From positions 1 through 35,772 of the forward strand of contig SVTF01000018.1 in the NCBI GenBank assembly GCA_015063905.1: 35,772 nucleotides of DNA, in the 5' to 3' direction. A program made the position numbers and the translations under genes. Source of the stretch: Oscillospiraceae bacterium (lineage in GTDB: Bacteria; Bacillota; Clostridia; Oscillospirales; CAG-272). Shown here piece after piece: positions 9,437-17,469 of the stretch (positions within the stretch are counted from its first letter, which is position 1; each line of letters opens with the position of its first letter). The notes below the pieces were generated by a model, which had not been told where the DNA came from, searched no databases, and worked only from the letters and a program-made list of their open reading frames with translations.

Positions 9437-9607
9437 ATGGCATACAAGATTACTGATGATTGCATCGGTTGCGGCGCATGCGCATCCGAGTGCCCCGTAG
9501 AAGCTATCTCCGGGGGAGACGGCAAGTTCGAGATCGACGCTGATACTTGCATCGATTGCGGCAACTGTGCTGAGGTTTGCCCCGTTAGCGCACCTGTAGA
9601 GGCATAA
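9437..9607 (+). CDS. 2[4Fe-4S] clostridial-type ferredoxin
   Basis: A 56-aa cytoplasmic electron carrier. Two classic cluster motifs are present: CIGCGACASECP (residues 9-20) and CIDCGNCAEVCP (38-49), each CxxCxxCxxxCP, with the usual pseudo-twofold symmetry. AGAAAGGA precedes the ATG at 9437. It is a single-gene unit with its own promoter and terminator. It sits where yabA stands in the Bacillus holB-ricT-yabA-yabB cluster, so it looks like a local replacement. Highly confident; the redox partner cannot be told from here. Confidence 0.97.
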   Translation: MAYKITDDCIGCGACASECPVEAISGGDGKFEIDADTCIDCGNCAEVCPVSAPVEA

Positions 9608-9636
9608 TTACTTAGGGAATTTCATTCCCACAAATT

Positions 9637-9675
9637 CTCGTCGGGATCCATAGTTTAGGAGCCCGACGAGTTTTT
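9637..9675 (+). terminator. Intrinsic terminator of the ferredoxin gene
   Basis: CTCGTCGGG (9637-9645) pairs perfectly with CCCGACGAG (9662-9670), followed by TTTTT. A smaller hairpin, GGGAAT-TTC-ATTCCC, lies just upstream at 9615-9629. Confidence 0.92.
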
Positions 9676-9722
9676 CATATAACCTCAAAGATAGGTTGTA
9701 ATTTTTCAGAAAGGAGCCGAGC

Positions 9723-10478
9723 ATGGAAAACGAATTCACCTTGAAAGTCAATGAGAATATTGAATTGATACAAAGCGCAAACGGCCTTACGTTTGGAACA
9801 GACGCCTATCTCCTTGCCGCGTTTGCCAAAGGCGGCGCAAAGAAAACTTGTGCCGATCTTGGAAGCGGGACGGGAATAATTCCCCTGCTCTGCGCCTCAA
9901 AAAATAAATTCCCCAAAATATTCGCGCTTGAAATACAGCCCTCGTTTGTTTCGATCATTTCAAAAAATGCCGAGATAAACGGTTACGTGGATAAGATATT
10001 TCCAACAGCCTCAGACGTGCGAGAGATAAGATCGGCAAGTCTTGGCGGCGAGGTGGACGTTGTAACGGCAAATCCTCCTTATATGAAGGTGAATTCGGGC
10101 AAGAGAAACGAGCATGACGAAAAATTCATCGCGCGCCACGAGGTGTGCGGCGATATTTGCGACTTTTGCGCGGCGGCGGCTCGTATTCTCAAGCACGGCG
10201 GCAATTTTTACACCGTTTGGCGTCCCGACAGGCTTTGCGATCTCATCGCGGCGCTCCGTGAATGCCGCCTAGAGCCAAAGCTTATCACCTTTGTTCACGC
10301 TACACCCGAAAGTCAGCCATCCATGGTGCTTGTGCGTTCCAAAAAGGGCGCGGCGTCGGGCTGTACCGTCACTCGCCCTCTGTTTTTGCACGACTCACGC
10401 GATGACGCCGCGAATAACAAGCTCTCACGCGATGCAGAGCAAATATACGCGACCTGCTCCTTTGAGTCGTTTAATTAA
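9723..10478 (+). CDS. YabB/TrmN6-type tRNA or rRNA adenine-N6 methyltransferase
   Basis: A 251-aa Rossmann-fold SAM-dependent methyltransferase. GLTFGTDAYLLAAF (19-32), the SAM-binding ADLGSGTGIIPLL and the catalytic NPPY (within VVTANPPYMK) identify the TrmN6/YfiC/YabB group, which includes E. coli TrmN6, acting on A37 of tRNA-Val. AAGGAGCCGAGC lies directly upstream of the ATG. ttcA follows after 17 bases, so two tRNA-modification genes are probably co-transcribed. Next to holB-ricT this is the position of Bacillus yabB. The RNA target is inferred from the family. Confidence 0.85.
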   Translation: MENEFTLKVNENIELIQSANGLTFGTDAYLLAAFAKGGAKKTCADLGSGTGIIPLLCASKNKFPKIFALEIQPSFVSIISKNAEINGYVDKIFPTASDVREIRSASLGGEVDVVTANPPYMKVNSGKRNEHDEKFIARHEVCGDICDFCAAAARILKHGGNFYTVWRPDRLCDLIAALRECRLEPKLITFVHATPESQPSMVLVRSKKGAASGCTVTRPLFLHDSRDDAANNKLSRDAEQIYATCSFESFN

Positions 10479-10495
10479 ATTTAGAAGGTTACCCT

Positions 10496-11299
10496 ATGGA
10501 AAATATGAAAAGAGTTTTAAGCTACGTGCGCCGCGCCACAGACGATTATTGCATGATCGAGGATGGCGACAAGATCGCCGTTGGCGTTTCCGCGGGCAAG
10601 GATTCCTTAACATTGCTCTGCGCTATGGCTTATCTGCGCCGCTTCTACCCCAAAAAGTTCTCGCTCATCGCGATAACAATTGACATGGGATTTGAGCCGC
10701 GGCAGGATTTTACACCCATCCGCGAGCTGTGCGAGAGGCTTGACGTTGAATACCACGTAGTTCCCACCGAAATATTCAAAATAATCTTCGACGTCAGAAA
10801 AGAGTCAAATCCCTGCTCTTTGTGCGCCAAGATGCGCCGCGGGGCATTACACACCGCCGCAAAGGAGCTGGGCTGCACGTCTGTGGCGCTCGGTCACCAT
10901 TTTGACGACGTTGTGGAGACGTTTATGCTCAATCTGTTCTTTGAAGGCAGGCTCGGTTGCTTTTCCCCCGTAACATATCTTTCGCGCGTGGGGATAAAGC
11001 TTATCCGCCCCATGCTATATATGCCCGAACGTGACGTTGCGGAGTTTTCAAAGAAAAACGAGCTTCCCGTCATTCCCTCTCCCTGCCCTGCGGACAAAAA
11101 CACGCAAAGAGAGGAAATGAAGCAGCTTTTGCGCTCGCTCGAACGCGAAAACAAGGGACTGAGGTACAGAATTTTTGGCGCGATAACGCGCGGAGAAATA
11201 GACGGTTTCCGTCAGTTCGGACGGATGGAAGGCATAAAGAACTATCAAAACGAGGATGCGGACGCATCCGATAAACCGGAGGTCAACGATGAAAACTAA
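10496..11299 (+). CDS. ttcA: TtcA-like tRNA 2-thiolation enzyme
   Basis: A 267-aa PP-loop ATPase of the TtcA/TtuA family, which inserts sulfur at C32 or nearby positions of tRNA using a [4Fe-4S] cluster. GVSAGKDSLTLL (about 27-38) is the PP-loop (SGGKDS type, with Ala for the first Gly). PCSLCAKMRRG carries the cluster-binding CxxC. LGHHFDDVVETFMLNLFF, PMLYMPERDVAEF and SPCPADKNTQREEMK (the third conserved Cys) are typical TtcA signatures. GAAGG lies 8 bases before the ATG. The last 11 bases overlap the next gene, implying translational coupling. Which tRNA base is modified is not proven. Confidence 0.88.
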   Translation: MENMKRVLSYVRRATDDYCMIEDGDKIAVGVSAGKDSLTLLCAMAYLRRFYPKKFSLIAITIDMGFEPRQDFTPIRELCERLDVEYHVVPTEIFKIIFDVRKESNPCSLCAKMRRGALHTAAKELGCTSVALGHHFDDVVETFMLNLFFEGRLGCFSPVTYLSRVGIKLIRPMLYMPERDVAEFSKKNELPVIPSPCPADKNTQREEMKQLLRSLERENKGLRYRIFGAITRGEIDGFRQFGRMEGIKNYQNEDADASDKPEVNDEN

Positions 11300-13421
11300 C
11301 GATTATAGATTCCGCAAAGCGACACCCGTCTGGGAGCGCGGCGCACAGCTTACCATGAACAGAACCGTGGCTTACGTAGCAAAGGTAAACGGTAAAAACA
11401 CAGACTGTACGCTTTGTCTTGCGGGCGCTACGTCCTTCACCGTTTTTGTCAACGGAGAATTTCTCGCGCACGGTCCTGCAAGAGCCGCGCACGGCTTCTA
11501 CCGCGTTGACAAATACGCGCTTCGTGACCGCCTCGATCACGATGAAAACACGGTTGAGATAAGAGTCTCGGGCTACAATATCAACACCTTTGCTTATCTC
11601 GATCAGCCCTCCTTTATTTGCGCTGAAATAGTTGCAAAAGATGGCGTTATCGCCGCAACGGGTGTTCCCTGCATCAATTTTACCGCCTACGGTGTGGACG
11701 AAAAAATGATGAAGGTACATAGGTTTTCCTATCAGCGTCCCTTTACCGAAAACTACCGCTTGGGTGACGGCGCGTTTGATTATTCCCACCGCACGCCTTT
11801 GGAGATCGAGGCTTGTCCCGATAAGCATTTCATTTGCCGCGACCTGCCTTACGGCGAATACGAGCGTCTTTCCCCCGTCTCCATTATGGGCAGAGGCAAG
11901 GTAAGCTACAGTGAAAAGGACAAATATTTTACTGACAGAGCTATCACACAGATCAGCGATATTTTCAGAGGATATAAGGAAAGCGAGCTTGAATTCAAAT
12001 CCTATGTTGAAGTTGGCAAGATGGACTTTTCTTTGAGAGAGGATACCGACGAGACTACGGGCAGTTTTTCCATCCCTGCCGACACCTACGTTGACTTGGA
12101 TATGGGTGCGGACCAGACAGGTCTCGTTTATCTCGAAGTCGAGGCAGAGGACGATTGCGAGCTTTACGTCACGAGCGACGAGGTGCTTATGCCGGACGGT
12201 CAGGTCAACTGCTTCCGCTTTGACGTTACCAGCGTAATAAGCCTCATACTCAAAAAAGGCACGTACACCTTCGTCAGCGCCGAGCCTTATGCCATCAGAT
12301 ATTTCCGCCTCGTTGCAAAGGGCGGTAGCGTGAATATCCGCAAGATAAATATTATAGAGGTCGCCTTCCCCAACAGTCTTATAAAGACCCGTTTCGTATC
12401 GGACGACGCAGTTATGGAAAAGATATACGATGCCGCACTGCGTACCTTCCGCACAAACACCGTGGACTTTTTTATGGACTGCCCCTCACGCGAGCGTGCA
12501 GGTTGGCTTTGCGACAGCTTCTTTACCTCAAGAGTTGAAAAACTACTCACCGGAGCGTCAGCCGTCGAGCGCCAGCATCTTGCAAACTTCATAATGCCCG
12601 GCCAGGTCGCTCTGCTTCCCGAGGGTATGCTCCCCATGTGCTACCCCGCGGACATACTTCACAACACATATATTCCCAACTGGGCCATGTGGTACGTAGT
12701 AGAGCTCAGAGAATATTTTGACCGCACAGGAGATTGCGAGTTTATATGCGAGGCACGCGAAAGAATATACGCTCTTGTTAATTATTTCAAGCGCTTTGAG
12801 AATGAGCTTGGCTTGCTTGAAAAGCTCGAGGGCTGGTTGTTCGTTGAGTGGTCACACTGTAACGATTTAGTGCAGGACGTATCCTTCCCGTCAAATATGA
12901 TGTATGCAAAAATGCTCCGCTGCATATCCGAGCTTTACGGTGACCTTGAGCTTGCAGATAAGGCACAAAGAATAAAGGACACCGTCAACGAAATGGCGAT
13001 GACGGATAGCGGTTTCTACTGTGACAACGCCGTTCGCAACGAGCAAGGAAAGCTTGTTCTTTCGGGTGAGCGCACCGAGACCTGCCAATATTACGCCTTC
13101 TTCTGCGATTTCGCAACGCCCGAAACGCACGGAGAGCTTTGGGAGCGTCTAGTAGTTGATTTCGGCTCGGACAGAAAGAACACGGACAAATATCCCGAGA
13201 TATCCCCCTCCGCGCCCTTTATCGGCAACTATCTGCGCCTTGATCTGCTCCACAGATACGGCTTCTATGACAAGCTTTATTCCGATATTCGCGGCTACTT
13301 TGAATATATGGCAGACCGCACAGGTACGCTCTGGGAGCATGCCTCGGTCAACGCTAGCTGTAACCACGGCTTCGCCTCCCACGTCATCTATTGGATGAAG
13401 TCCTTGGGTTTGGTTGAATAA
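11289..13421 (+). CDS. GH78-like alpha-L-rhamnosidase
   Basis: A 710-aa protein with start ATG 11289, chosen because GGAGG lies 6 bases upstream. The N-terminal beta-sandwich contains FTVFVNGEFLAHGPARAAHGFYRVDKYAL. The (alpha/alpha)6 barrel has the GH78 hallmark FFMDCPSRERAGWLCDSFF (DCPxRER-x-GW-x-D), and the C-terminal WEH...SCNHGFASHVIYWM is the usual barrel closure. No signal peptide, so rhamnosides would be split in the cytoplasm. The start codon lies inside the end of ttcA, an odd pairing of a sugar hydrolase with a tRNA-modification gene. Substrate is inferred from the family; other six-hairpin glycosidases are less likely. Confidence 0.8.
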   Translation: MKTNDYRFRKATPVWERGAQLTMNRTVAYVAKVNGKNTDCTLCLAGATSFTVFVNGEFLAHGPARAAHGFYRVDKYALRDRLDHDENTVEIRVSGYNINTFAYLDQPSFICAEIVAKDGVIAATGVPCINFTAYGVDEKMMKVHRFSYQRPFTENYRLGDGAFDYSHRTPLEIEACPDKHFICRDLPYGEYERLSPVSIMGRGKVSYSEKDKYFTDRAITQISDIFRGYKESELEFKSYVEVGKMDFSLREDTDETTGSFSIPADTYVDLDMGADQTGLVYLEVEAEDDCELYVTSDEVLMPDGQVNCFRFDVTSVISLILKKGTYTFVSAEPYAIRYFRLVAKGGSVNIRKINIIEVAFPNSLIKTRFVSDDAVMEKIYDAALRTFRTNTVDFFMDCPSRERAGWLCDSFFTSRVEKLLTGASAVERQHLANFIMPGQVALLPEGMLPMCYPADILHNTYIPNWAMWYVVELREYFDRTGDCEFICEARERIYALVNYFKRFENELGLLEKLEGWLFVEWSHCNDLVQDVSFPSNMMYAKMLRCISELYGDLELADKAQRIKDTVNEMAMTDSGFYCDNAVRNEQGKLVLSGERTETCQYYAFFCDFATPETHGELWERLVVDFGSDRKNTDKYPEISPSAPFIGNYLRLDLLHRYGFYDKLYSDIRGYFEYMADRTGTLWEHASVNASCNHGFASHVIYWMKSLGLVE

Positions 13422-13435
13422 TTTTAAAACATCAA

Positions 13436-13463
13436 AAAGGCTCTCGTTTCGAGAGCCTTTTTT
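13436..13463 (+). terminator. Intrinsic terminator after the GH78 gene
   Basis: GGCTCTCG (13439-13446) and CGAGAGCC (13450-13457) form a perfect 8-bp stem with a 3-base loop, followed by TTTTTT. An AAA run on the 5' side extends the stem. Confidence 0.93.
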
Positions 13464-13468
13464 GAATG

Positions 13469-13570
13469 ATAAATTAGGATTTAGCAAATAGTTAGATGAT
13501 GCAACGAAGTAAGCATTACTTCAAATTTAAATTCACCACCCCTATAACCCGCCGACAAATCAAAATTTAT
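13469..13570 (+). repeat. Dispersed TIR element, short copy (copy 1)
   Basis: This 102-bp unit starts ATAAATTAGGATTT and ends with AAATCAAAATTTAT, whose reverse complement ATAAATTTTGATTT matches the start at 12 of 14 positions, so it has terminal inverted repeats. Between them are two blocks (13483-13509 and 13510-13545) that recur exactly at 17010-17036 and 17216-17251. It lacks two internal modules that copy 2 has. It lies between the GH78 terminator and the stop codon of the convergent lipoprotein gene, 3 bases away. No transposase is encoded. Confidence 0.85.
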
Positions 13571-13573
13571 AGG

Positions 13574-14512
13574 TTATTCGTAAAAATTCTCGTAATCGGG
13601 CAGGGCTTTCCATTCGTCTGTGTTAACAAGAATATCGCGGATAGTCTTGATTGCATTCATAAATTTTTGAGCCTCGGGCGTCATGCCCTCATACATTAAC
13701 GACGCCTCGGGAACGGTTATCGTTTTATCGATTGAGCCGGTTTTGACGGTGAGACTCAAGCTGAGATGGGGCTCGGAGAGCCCGAAATCGTCGTAATCAA
13801 ACTCGCCGAGATTCTCAACATCCAACTGCTCGATCACCGTCCAGACGGCATTCAGCTCATCATCCGACAAAAAATACGTAGTTGCGTAATCCTCGGGGTG
13901 CGTCGCATCGGTGGTTTTTACAAGCTTGCCCGTCTTACTGTCGTACGAGCTGATTCCGAATACGCCCCACGTCACCGCAAAGCAAAAATCCTCGGGAGCC
14001 TCGCTTTTAGTCGGGTTTAAGTTGGAAATGTCATACACCGTAAATATCTGCGCGGGATAGCTCTCGGCAATCATTCCGTCATACGTTATTCTGACAAGGT
14101 CGCCTATCTCAAAGCCCGTTCGAGTCTCTCCGCTATAAAGCTTCGTTGTTACATAAAGCTCGGCGCTACAGAGGTGCCTGACCCACGATTCTTCGTGCGC
14201 CTCTACTAAAATCGTACCGCTATTCACCTCGATAACCTTAGCATCAAACCAAGAAACAGGCTCGTAGCCCTGGGGGTAGTTTCCACCCTCGACCGTGCCG
14301 CTATGAGGATATTCGTCATTTGGTACGTAGACTGCCATGTCCCCGTTATCAATATTGTCGTTCTCCGATTCGGTTTCTGTGCTATGTGTATCCGTAATCG
14401 TGCCTTGTGTATCCGTGTTTTCTTTCTTGGTTGATGTATCGCATCCCACTATCATGATACAGACAAGAATCAATGCGACAAAAAACCATAAAGCGCGCAA
14501 GTTGTTTTTCAT
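13574..14512 (-). CDS. Lipoprotein of unknown function
   Basis: The start is ATG 14512 (MKNNLRALWFF), with GGAGG 5 bases upstream; the frame upstream lacks a ribosome binding site. The 312-aa product has a short Lys/Arg n-region, a hydrophobic core and a lipobox IVG-C with lipidated Cys24, followed by a Thr/Glu/Asp-rich linker (about 25-60), as expected for a surface lipoprotein. The body contains VIEVNSGTILVEAHEES and FEIGDLVRITYDGMI, a small beta-barrel resembling DUF3221-type domains, and an acidic C-terminal half. I do not recognise a specific function. It is a single gene on the minus strand; its stop codon abuts repeat copy 1 and no terminator is visible. Confidence 0.75.
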   Translation of the reverse strand: MKNNLRALWFFVALILVCIMIVGCDTSTKKENTDTQGTITDTHSTETESENDNIDNGDMAVYVPNDEYPHSGTVEGGNYPQGYEPVSWFDAKVIEVNSGTILVEAHEESWVRHLCSAELYVTTKLYSGETRTGFEIGDLVRITYDGMIAESYPAQIFTVYDISNLNPTKSEAPEDFCFAVTWGVFGISSYDSKTGKLVKTTDATHPEDYATTYFLSDDELNAVWTVIEQLDVENLGEFDYDDFGLSEPHLSLSLTVKTGSIDKTITVPEASLMYEGMTPEAQKFMNAIKTIRDILVNTDEWKALPDYENFYE

Positions 14513-14649
14513 GATGACCTCCATTCCGCCGCGTTTGCGGCACAAAAAGTTTTGATGAAATTTCACATATTTCAAGTCCTTGATGAACTTACGTAAGCAG
14601 TTTCTTTGTCTTCAATAAATACGTCGATATTTTCTATGAAAGGTTACAC

Positions 14650-16917
14650 TTATTTCAACTTTTTTATTCTTATTTCTTCGCCTTTCGCAAAGTGATATGT
14701 TATTAATGGATCAAAATTATCATTTTCAATAACGTATTTGCCATTCGGCAGTGATATTCTGACCTTTGTATCGCGCTCAAATATCAACTTAGCCTCAAAA
14801 TGCTCACTTGACCACTCAAAGCTCGTTTTTCCTCCAAAAAACGCAAAGCCCTCAACCTTACCGCGCTCCATTCTGCTACACAGTGCGGGCAAAAAGCTTA
14901 TCGACTCCTCATCAGCTTGTAAAAGCATCATTTGCACCGCATTTACCGAGCCCATTAGCGCGTCCAGCTGTATAGGCGCAAACTGCCCAAGCCCAAGCGT
15001 TACACCCATATCTCTGTAATCGTTATGCAGAGTCATAAAATTAGGCAGGAGGCACCCCTTTGCCAAAAGATCAAAACAACGGGCTACGTCCTCACCGCGA
15101 CCTAATCGCGCGTATATTCCCGCCATGTGCATAAGTGACCAGCCGCTTTGTCCCTGCAAAACGCGCAACTCAAGAGCGCGCTCAAACGCCGATTTATCTA
15201 TTCCCTTCTCGTTTCCGGGAAAAAGCGGATAAAGATGCGAAAGATGCCTATGGAAATAGTTATCCAAAAGCTCGTCCTTTTGCCACTCCTTGACGGCTCC
15301 GTCCTCATTTGTCGCATATTCGGGCAATGCGCTCAAAGTGCTTTGCCATTTATTTACCGCTTCAGCGTCCATTTCTATCTCGTCCGCAAGTGACAAAAGA
15401 TTACAAAGAAGCTCTTTTAAGATGGCAATATCCATTGTGGAATTCTCTGCGGTCGGCATAGGATGACTCATTCTGATGCCATGAACGTCATCAATGAAAT
15501 TGATCGGGCTGTTTTCCGGAGAAACCGAAGGATATATACGAGCTTTTCCCCTTTCATCAAACGTAAGGTAATCAAGATAAAATTCCGCGGCTCCTACCAT
15601 AAACGGAAGTATGTATTTTTGCAGAGCTTCCCTGTCACCCGTCATTTTGTAATAATCGTAAAAGTGCTTTGACAGCCATCCCGCAACGCCGATATAATGT
15701 ATTATTACCGGAACAACAGGCGATGGTTGACGGTTTATGGGGGTCGAATATACACTCAGGTAAATTCCTTTTTTCCCAAACAGCTTTTTCGCGTAATCGC
15801 GATAGTCACAAAGATCTCGGCAGTAATACTCTACAAGAGGCAAAACAAGCCCCGAAAAACCGCCCGTCAGCGCATGCCAATATATCATCTGAACGTTCTC
15901 GTTAGCCACGTTTTGCGGCCACGTCGGCTTGTATTCCGCATTCCATAGTCCGTAAAGCGCAAAGGGCAAGCCGCCCTCGCGCGTGCCACTCACAAATAGA
16001 TAACGGCCGAACTTCCAAAGCTTTTCAATAAGCTCGGAAGATGCTTCATCGTCGTAAGCAGCGTCTATCAGCAGCTCGTTCGATATGTTTTCACCTTGGC
16101 AAAGCTCCAATGACACATTTGAATAAAGGCTTGAATGAGCCTTTGCGTGCGAAGATAAGAGCTCATCATAAGAGGGTAAGTCGCAAACACTTGCGCGCAG
16201 CTCCTCACAGGAAAGCTTTTTTGAAAAGCATTTTACTATAAAGCAAAGCTCATTTGCCTCAATTTTAAGACTTTGACCGTCGACCCGTGCGCCCTCAACG
16301 TGTATGATCGCACTTGCCGTGTCTGCGACAAAAAAGACGTAGCCATCCTCATAGCTTATATCATATCCAAAAGGAAACCTTTCTTGCGTTCCATCGTTTT
16401 GTATGTCAAAGCTCAAAGTGTATGTCTTTTCCTCATTGGACTTAACCTTGAGTGCGGTAACGTCAAGCTCGCGATGCACAAAGCACTCGCGCTCTATCGG
16501 GTTATCTCCCTCTTGGCAGGTGATCCGACACACTCCGCTTTTCATATCAAGCTCGCGGCGGTAGTGCTTAAACATAGCTATGGGATCTGTGCGCAAAGAC
16601 AGAACACCCAAGGGATAAGGGTATCCCGGATCTGTTTCAAATCCCTTTTCACGCAAAGCGTTGCATAACATGTCACACGCTTTGTGATAGTTGCCCTTGT
16701 CCATTTGCTTGCGCATTTCGTCAAAAACGTCCGATACGTTCGGCAATACGCCAACTTTTGCGCCGTGCCATAGATCGTAGCGATTAAAAAGTATATTTTC
16801 TTGGTACATTCCACCATAAACAAGCACACCTGTATATCCGTTTCCAAGTGGCGTTGCCTCTCGCCATGGCTTGCTTAAACACGACGAAGGTCGATTCATT
16901 ATTAGCTTGTCGGACAT
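14650..16917 (-). CDS. GH95 alpha-L-fucosidase
   Basis: A 755-aa family 95 glycoside hydrolase; characterised members remove alpha-1,2-linked fucose (some act on galactose) from host glycans. WREATPLGNGYTGVLVYGG is the N-terminal GH95 signature. YGLWNAEYKPTWPQN...NENVQMIYW holds the conserved Asn pair, YPSVSPENSP the acidic catalytic region, STMDIAILKELL and HRHLSHLYPLFPG further barrel signatures, and GQFAPIQLDALMGSVNAVQMML the C-terminal part. No signal peptide, so probably cytoplasmic. GGAGG lies 4 bases before the ATG. It is monocistronic with its own promoter. Length is normal for the family. Confidence 0.92.
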   Translation of the reverse strand: MSDKLIMNRPSSCLSKPWREATPLGNGYTGVLVYGGMYQENILFNRYDLWHGAKVGVLPNVSDVFDEMRKQMDKGNYHKACDMLCNALREKGFETDPGYPYPLGVLSLRTDPIAMFKHYRRELDMKSGVCRITCQEGDNPIERECFVHRELDVTALKVKSNEEKTYTLSFDIQNDGTQERFPFGYDISYEDGYVFFVADTASAIIHVEGARVDGQSLKIEANELCFIVKCFSKKLSCEELRASVCDLPSYDELLSSHAKAHSSLYSNVSLELCQGENISNELLIDAAYDDEASSELIEKLWKFGRYLFVSGTREGGLPFALYGLWNAEYKPTWPQNVANENVQMIYWHALTGGFSGLVLPLVEYYCRDLCDYRDYAKKLFGKKGIYLSVYSTPINRQPSPVVPVIIHYIGVAGWLSKHFYDYYKMTGDREALQKYILPFMVGAAEFYLDYLTFDERGKARIYPSVSPENSPINFIDDVHGIRMSHPMPTAENSTMDIAILKELLCNLLSLADEIEMDAEAVNKWQSTLSALPEYATNEDGAVKEWQKDELLDNYFHRHLSHLYPLFPGNEKGIDKSAFERALELRVLQGQSGWSLMHMAGIYARLGRGEDVARCFDLLAKGCLLPNFMTLHNDYRDMGVTLGLGQFAPIQLDALMGSVNAVQMMLLQADEESISFLPALCSRMERGKVEGFAFFGGKTSFEWSSEHFEAKLIFERDTKVRISLPNGKYVIENDNFDPLITYHFAKGEEIRIKKLK

Positions 16918-16948
16918 ATATCCTCCAAATAGTTCATTTCTTACTTCA

Positions 16949-16976
16949 ATTATATCAAATTTTTAATACAAGTCAA
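16949..16976 (-). promoter_or_regulatory. Promoter of the GH95 gene
   Basis: On the minus strand TTGACT (complement of 16971-16976), a 16-base spacer, then TATAAT (complement of 16949-16954) preceded by TGA, an extended -10. It begins only 20 bases from repeat copy 2. Confidence 0.75.
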
Positions 16977-16995
16977 TATAAACTTAAAAAGTAAG

Positions 16996-17418
16996 ATAAA
17001 TTGGGATTTAGCAAATAGTTAGATGATGCAACGAAGGGTCGCATTCTTGAAAGACAGCTTGGCAAAGAACTTGCACGAATTTTAGGTTCTAACTAGATTG
17101 GGGTGACGCTGAGCCAACCTGTATTGATAGATTGTCGAACCCAACCTTTATATATAAAGTACAATCAGAGATTAACTTAATGGGGTGCAAAAACGATAAT
17201 ATTCGCTCCATCTATTAAGCATTACTTCAAATTTAAATTCACCACCCCTATGCCCCAAAGAGTTTTGGGGGTGAGGGGGTTCTGCACAGCAAGCAGTGCG
17301 GTGAGTTTTGCAAGCAAAACATCACGACTAAAGTCGGGGAGAGGGTACCCTTTTATGAAAAGGTACCCTCTCCCCCTATGATCCTCGTCCCACGCAACCC
17401 ACCAACAAATCAAAATTT
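16996..17418 (+). repeat. Dispersed TIR element, long modular copy (copy 2)
   Basis: A 423-bp unit with the same ends as copy 1 (ATAAATTGGGATTT ... AAATCAAAATTT). Relative to copy 1 it carries two extra modules. Module A is 17037-17215 (179 bp). Module B is 17252-17395 (144 bp). Module B is rich in hairpins: CCCCAAA/TTTTGGGG near 17253-17271, GTTTTGC/GCAAAAC near 17305-17320, and a 14-bp perfect stem, 17336-17349 with 17362-17375. Module B recurs in reverse orientation at the right edge of the window. The element fills most of the 552-bp gap between the nagA terminator and the GH95 promoter. Confidence 0.85.
17336..17375. repeat. Variable-stem hairpin of copy 2
   Basis: GGGGAGAGGGTACC (17336-17349) pairs without mismatch with GGTACCCTCTCCCC (17362-17375); TTTT and AAAA in the loop can pair too. 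The equivalent hairpin in copy 3 has a different stem sequence that is also fully paired. Confidence 0.85.
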
Positions 17419-17428
17419 GAAGTTGATT

Positions 17429-17464
17429 AAAAAAATACGGAAAAGTGCCAAGGCACTTTTCCGT
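17429..17464 (-). terminator. Intrinsic terminator of the nagA operon
   Basis: ACGGAAAAGTGCC (17437-17449) and GGCACTTTTCCGT (17452-17464) form a 13-bp perfect stem. On the minus strand it is followed by a T tract (the A run at 17429-17435). Confidence 0.93.
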
Positions 17465-17469
17465 TCATT

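Noticed and set aside
14578-14649. About 20 codons after the GH95 stop, in the same frame, reading like protein (FIENIDVFIEDKETAYVSS)
   Set aside because: Two stop codons separate it from GH95 and it ends at once; too short to call a gene or a readthrough extension.
13469-17418. The region between repeat copies 1 and 2 as a composite transposon carrying the lipoprotein and GH95 genes
   Set aside because: The copies are in the same orientation but no transposase or target duplication is visible, and copy 1 is only a short version; copies flanking two ordinary genes are expected for a dispersed repeat.
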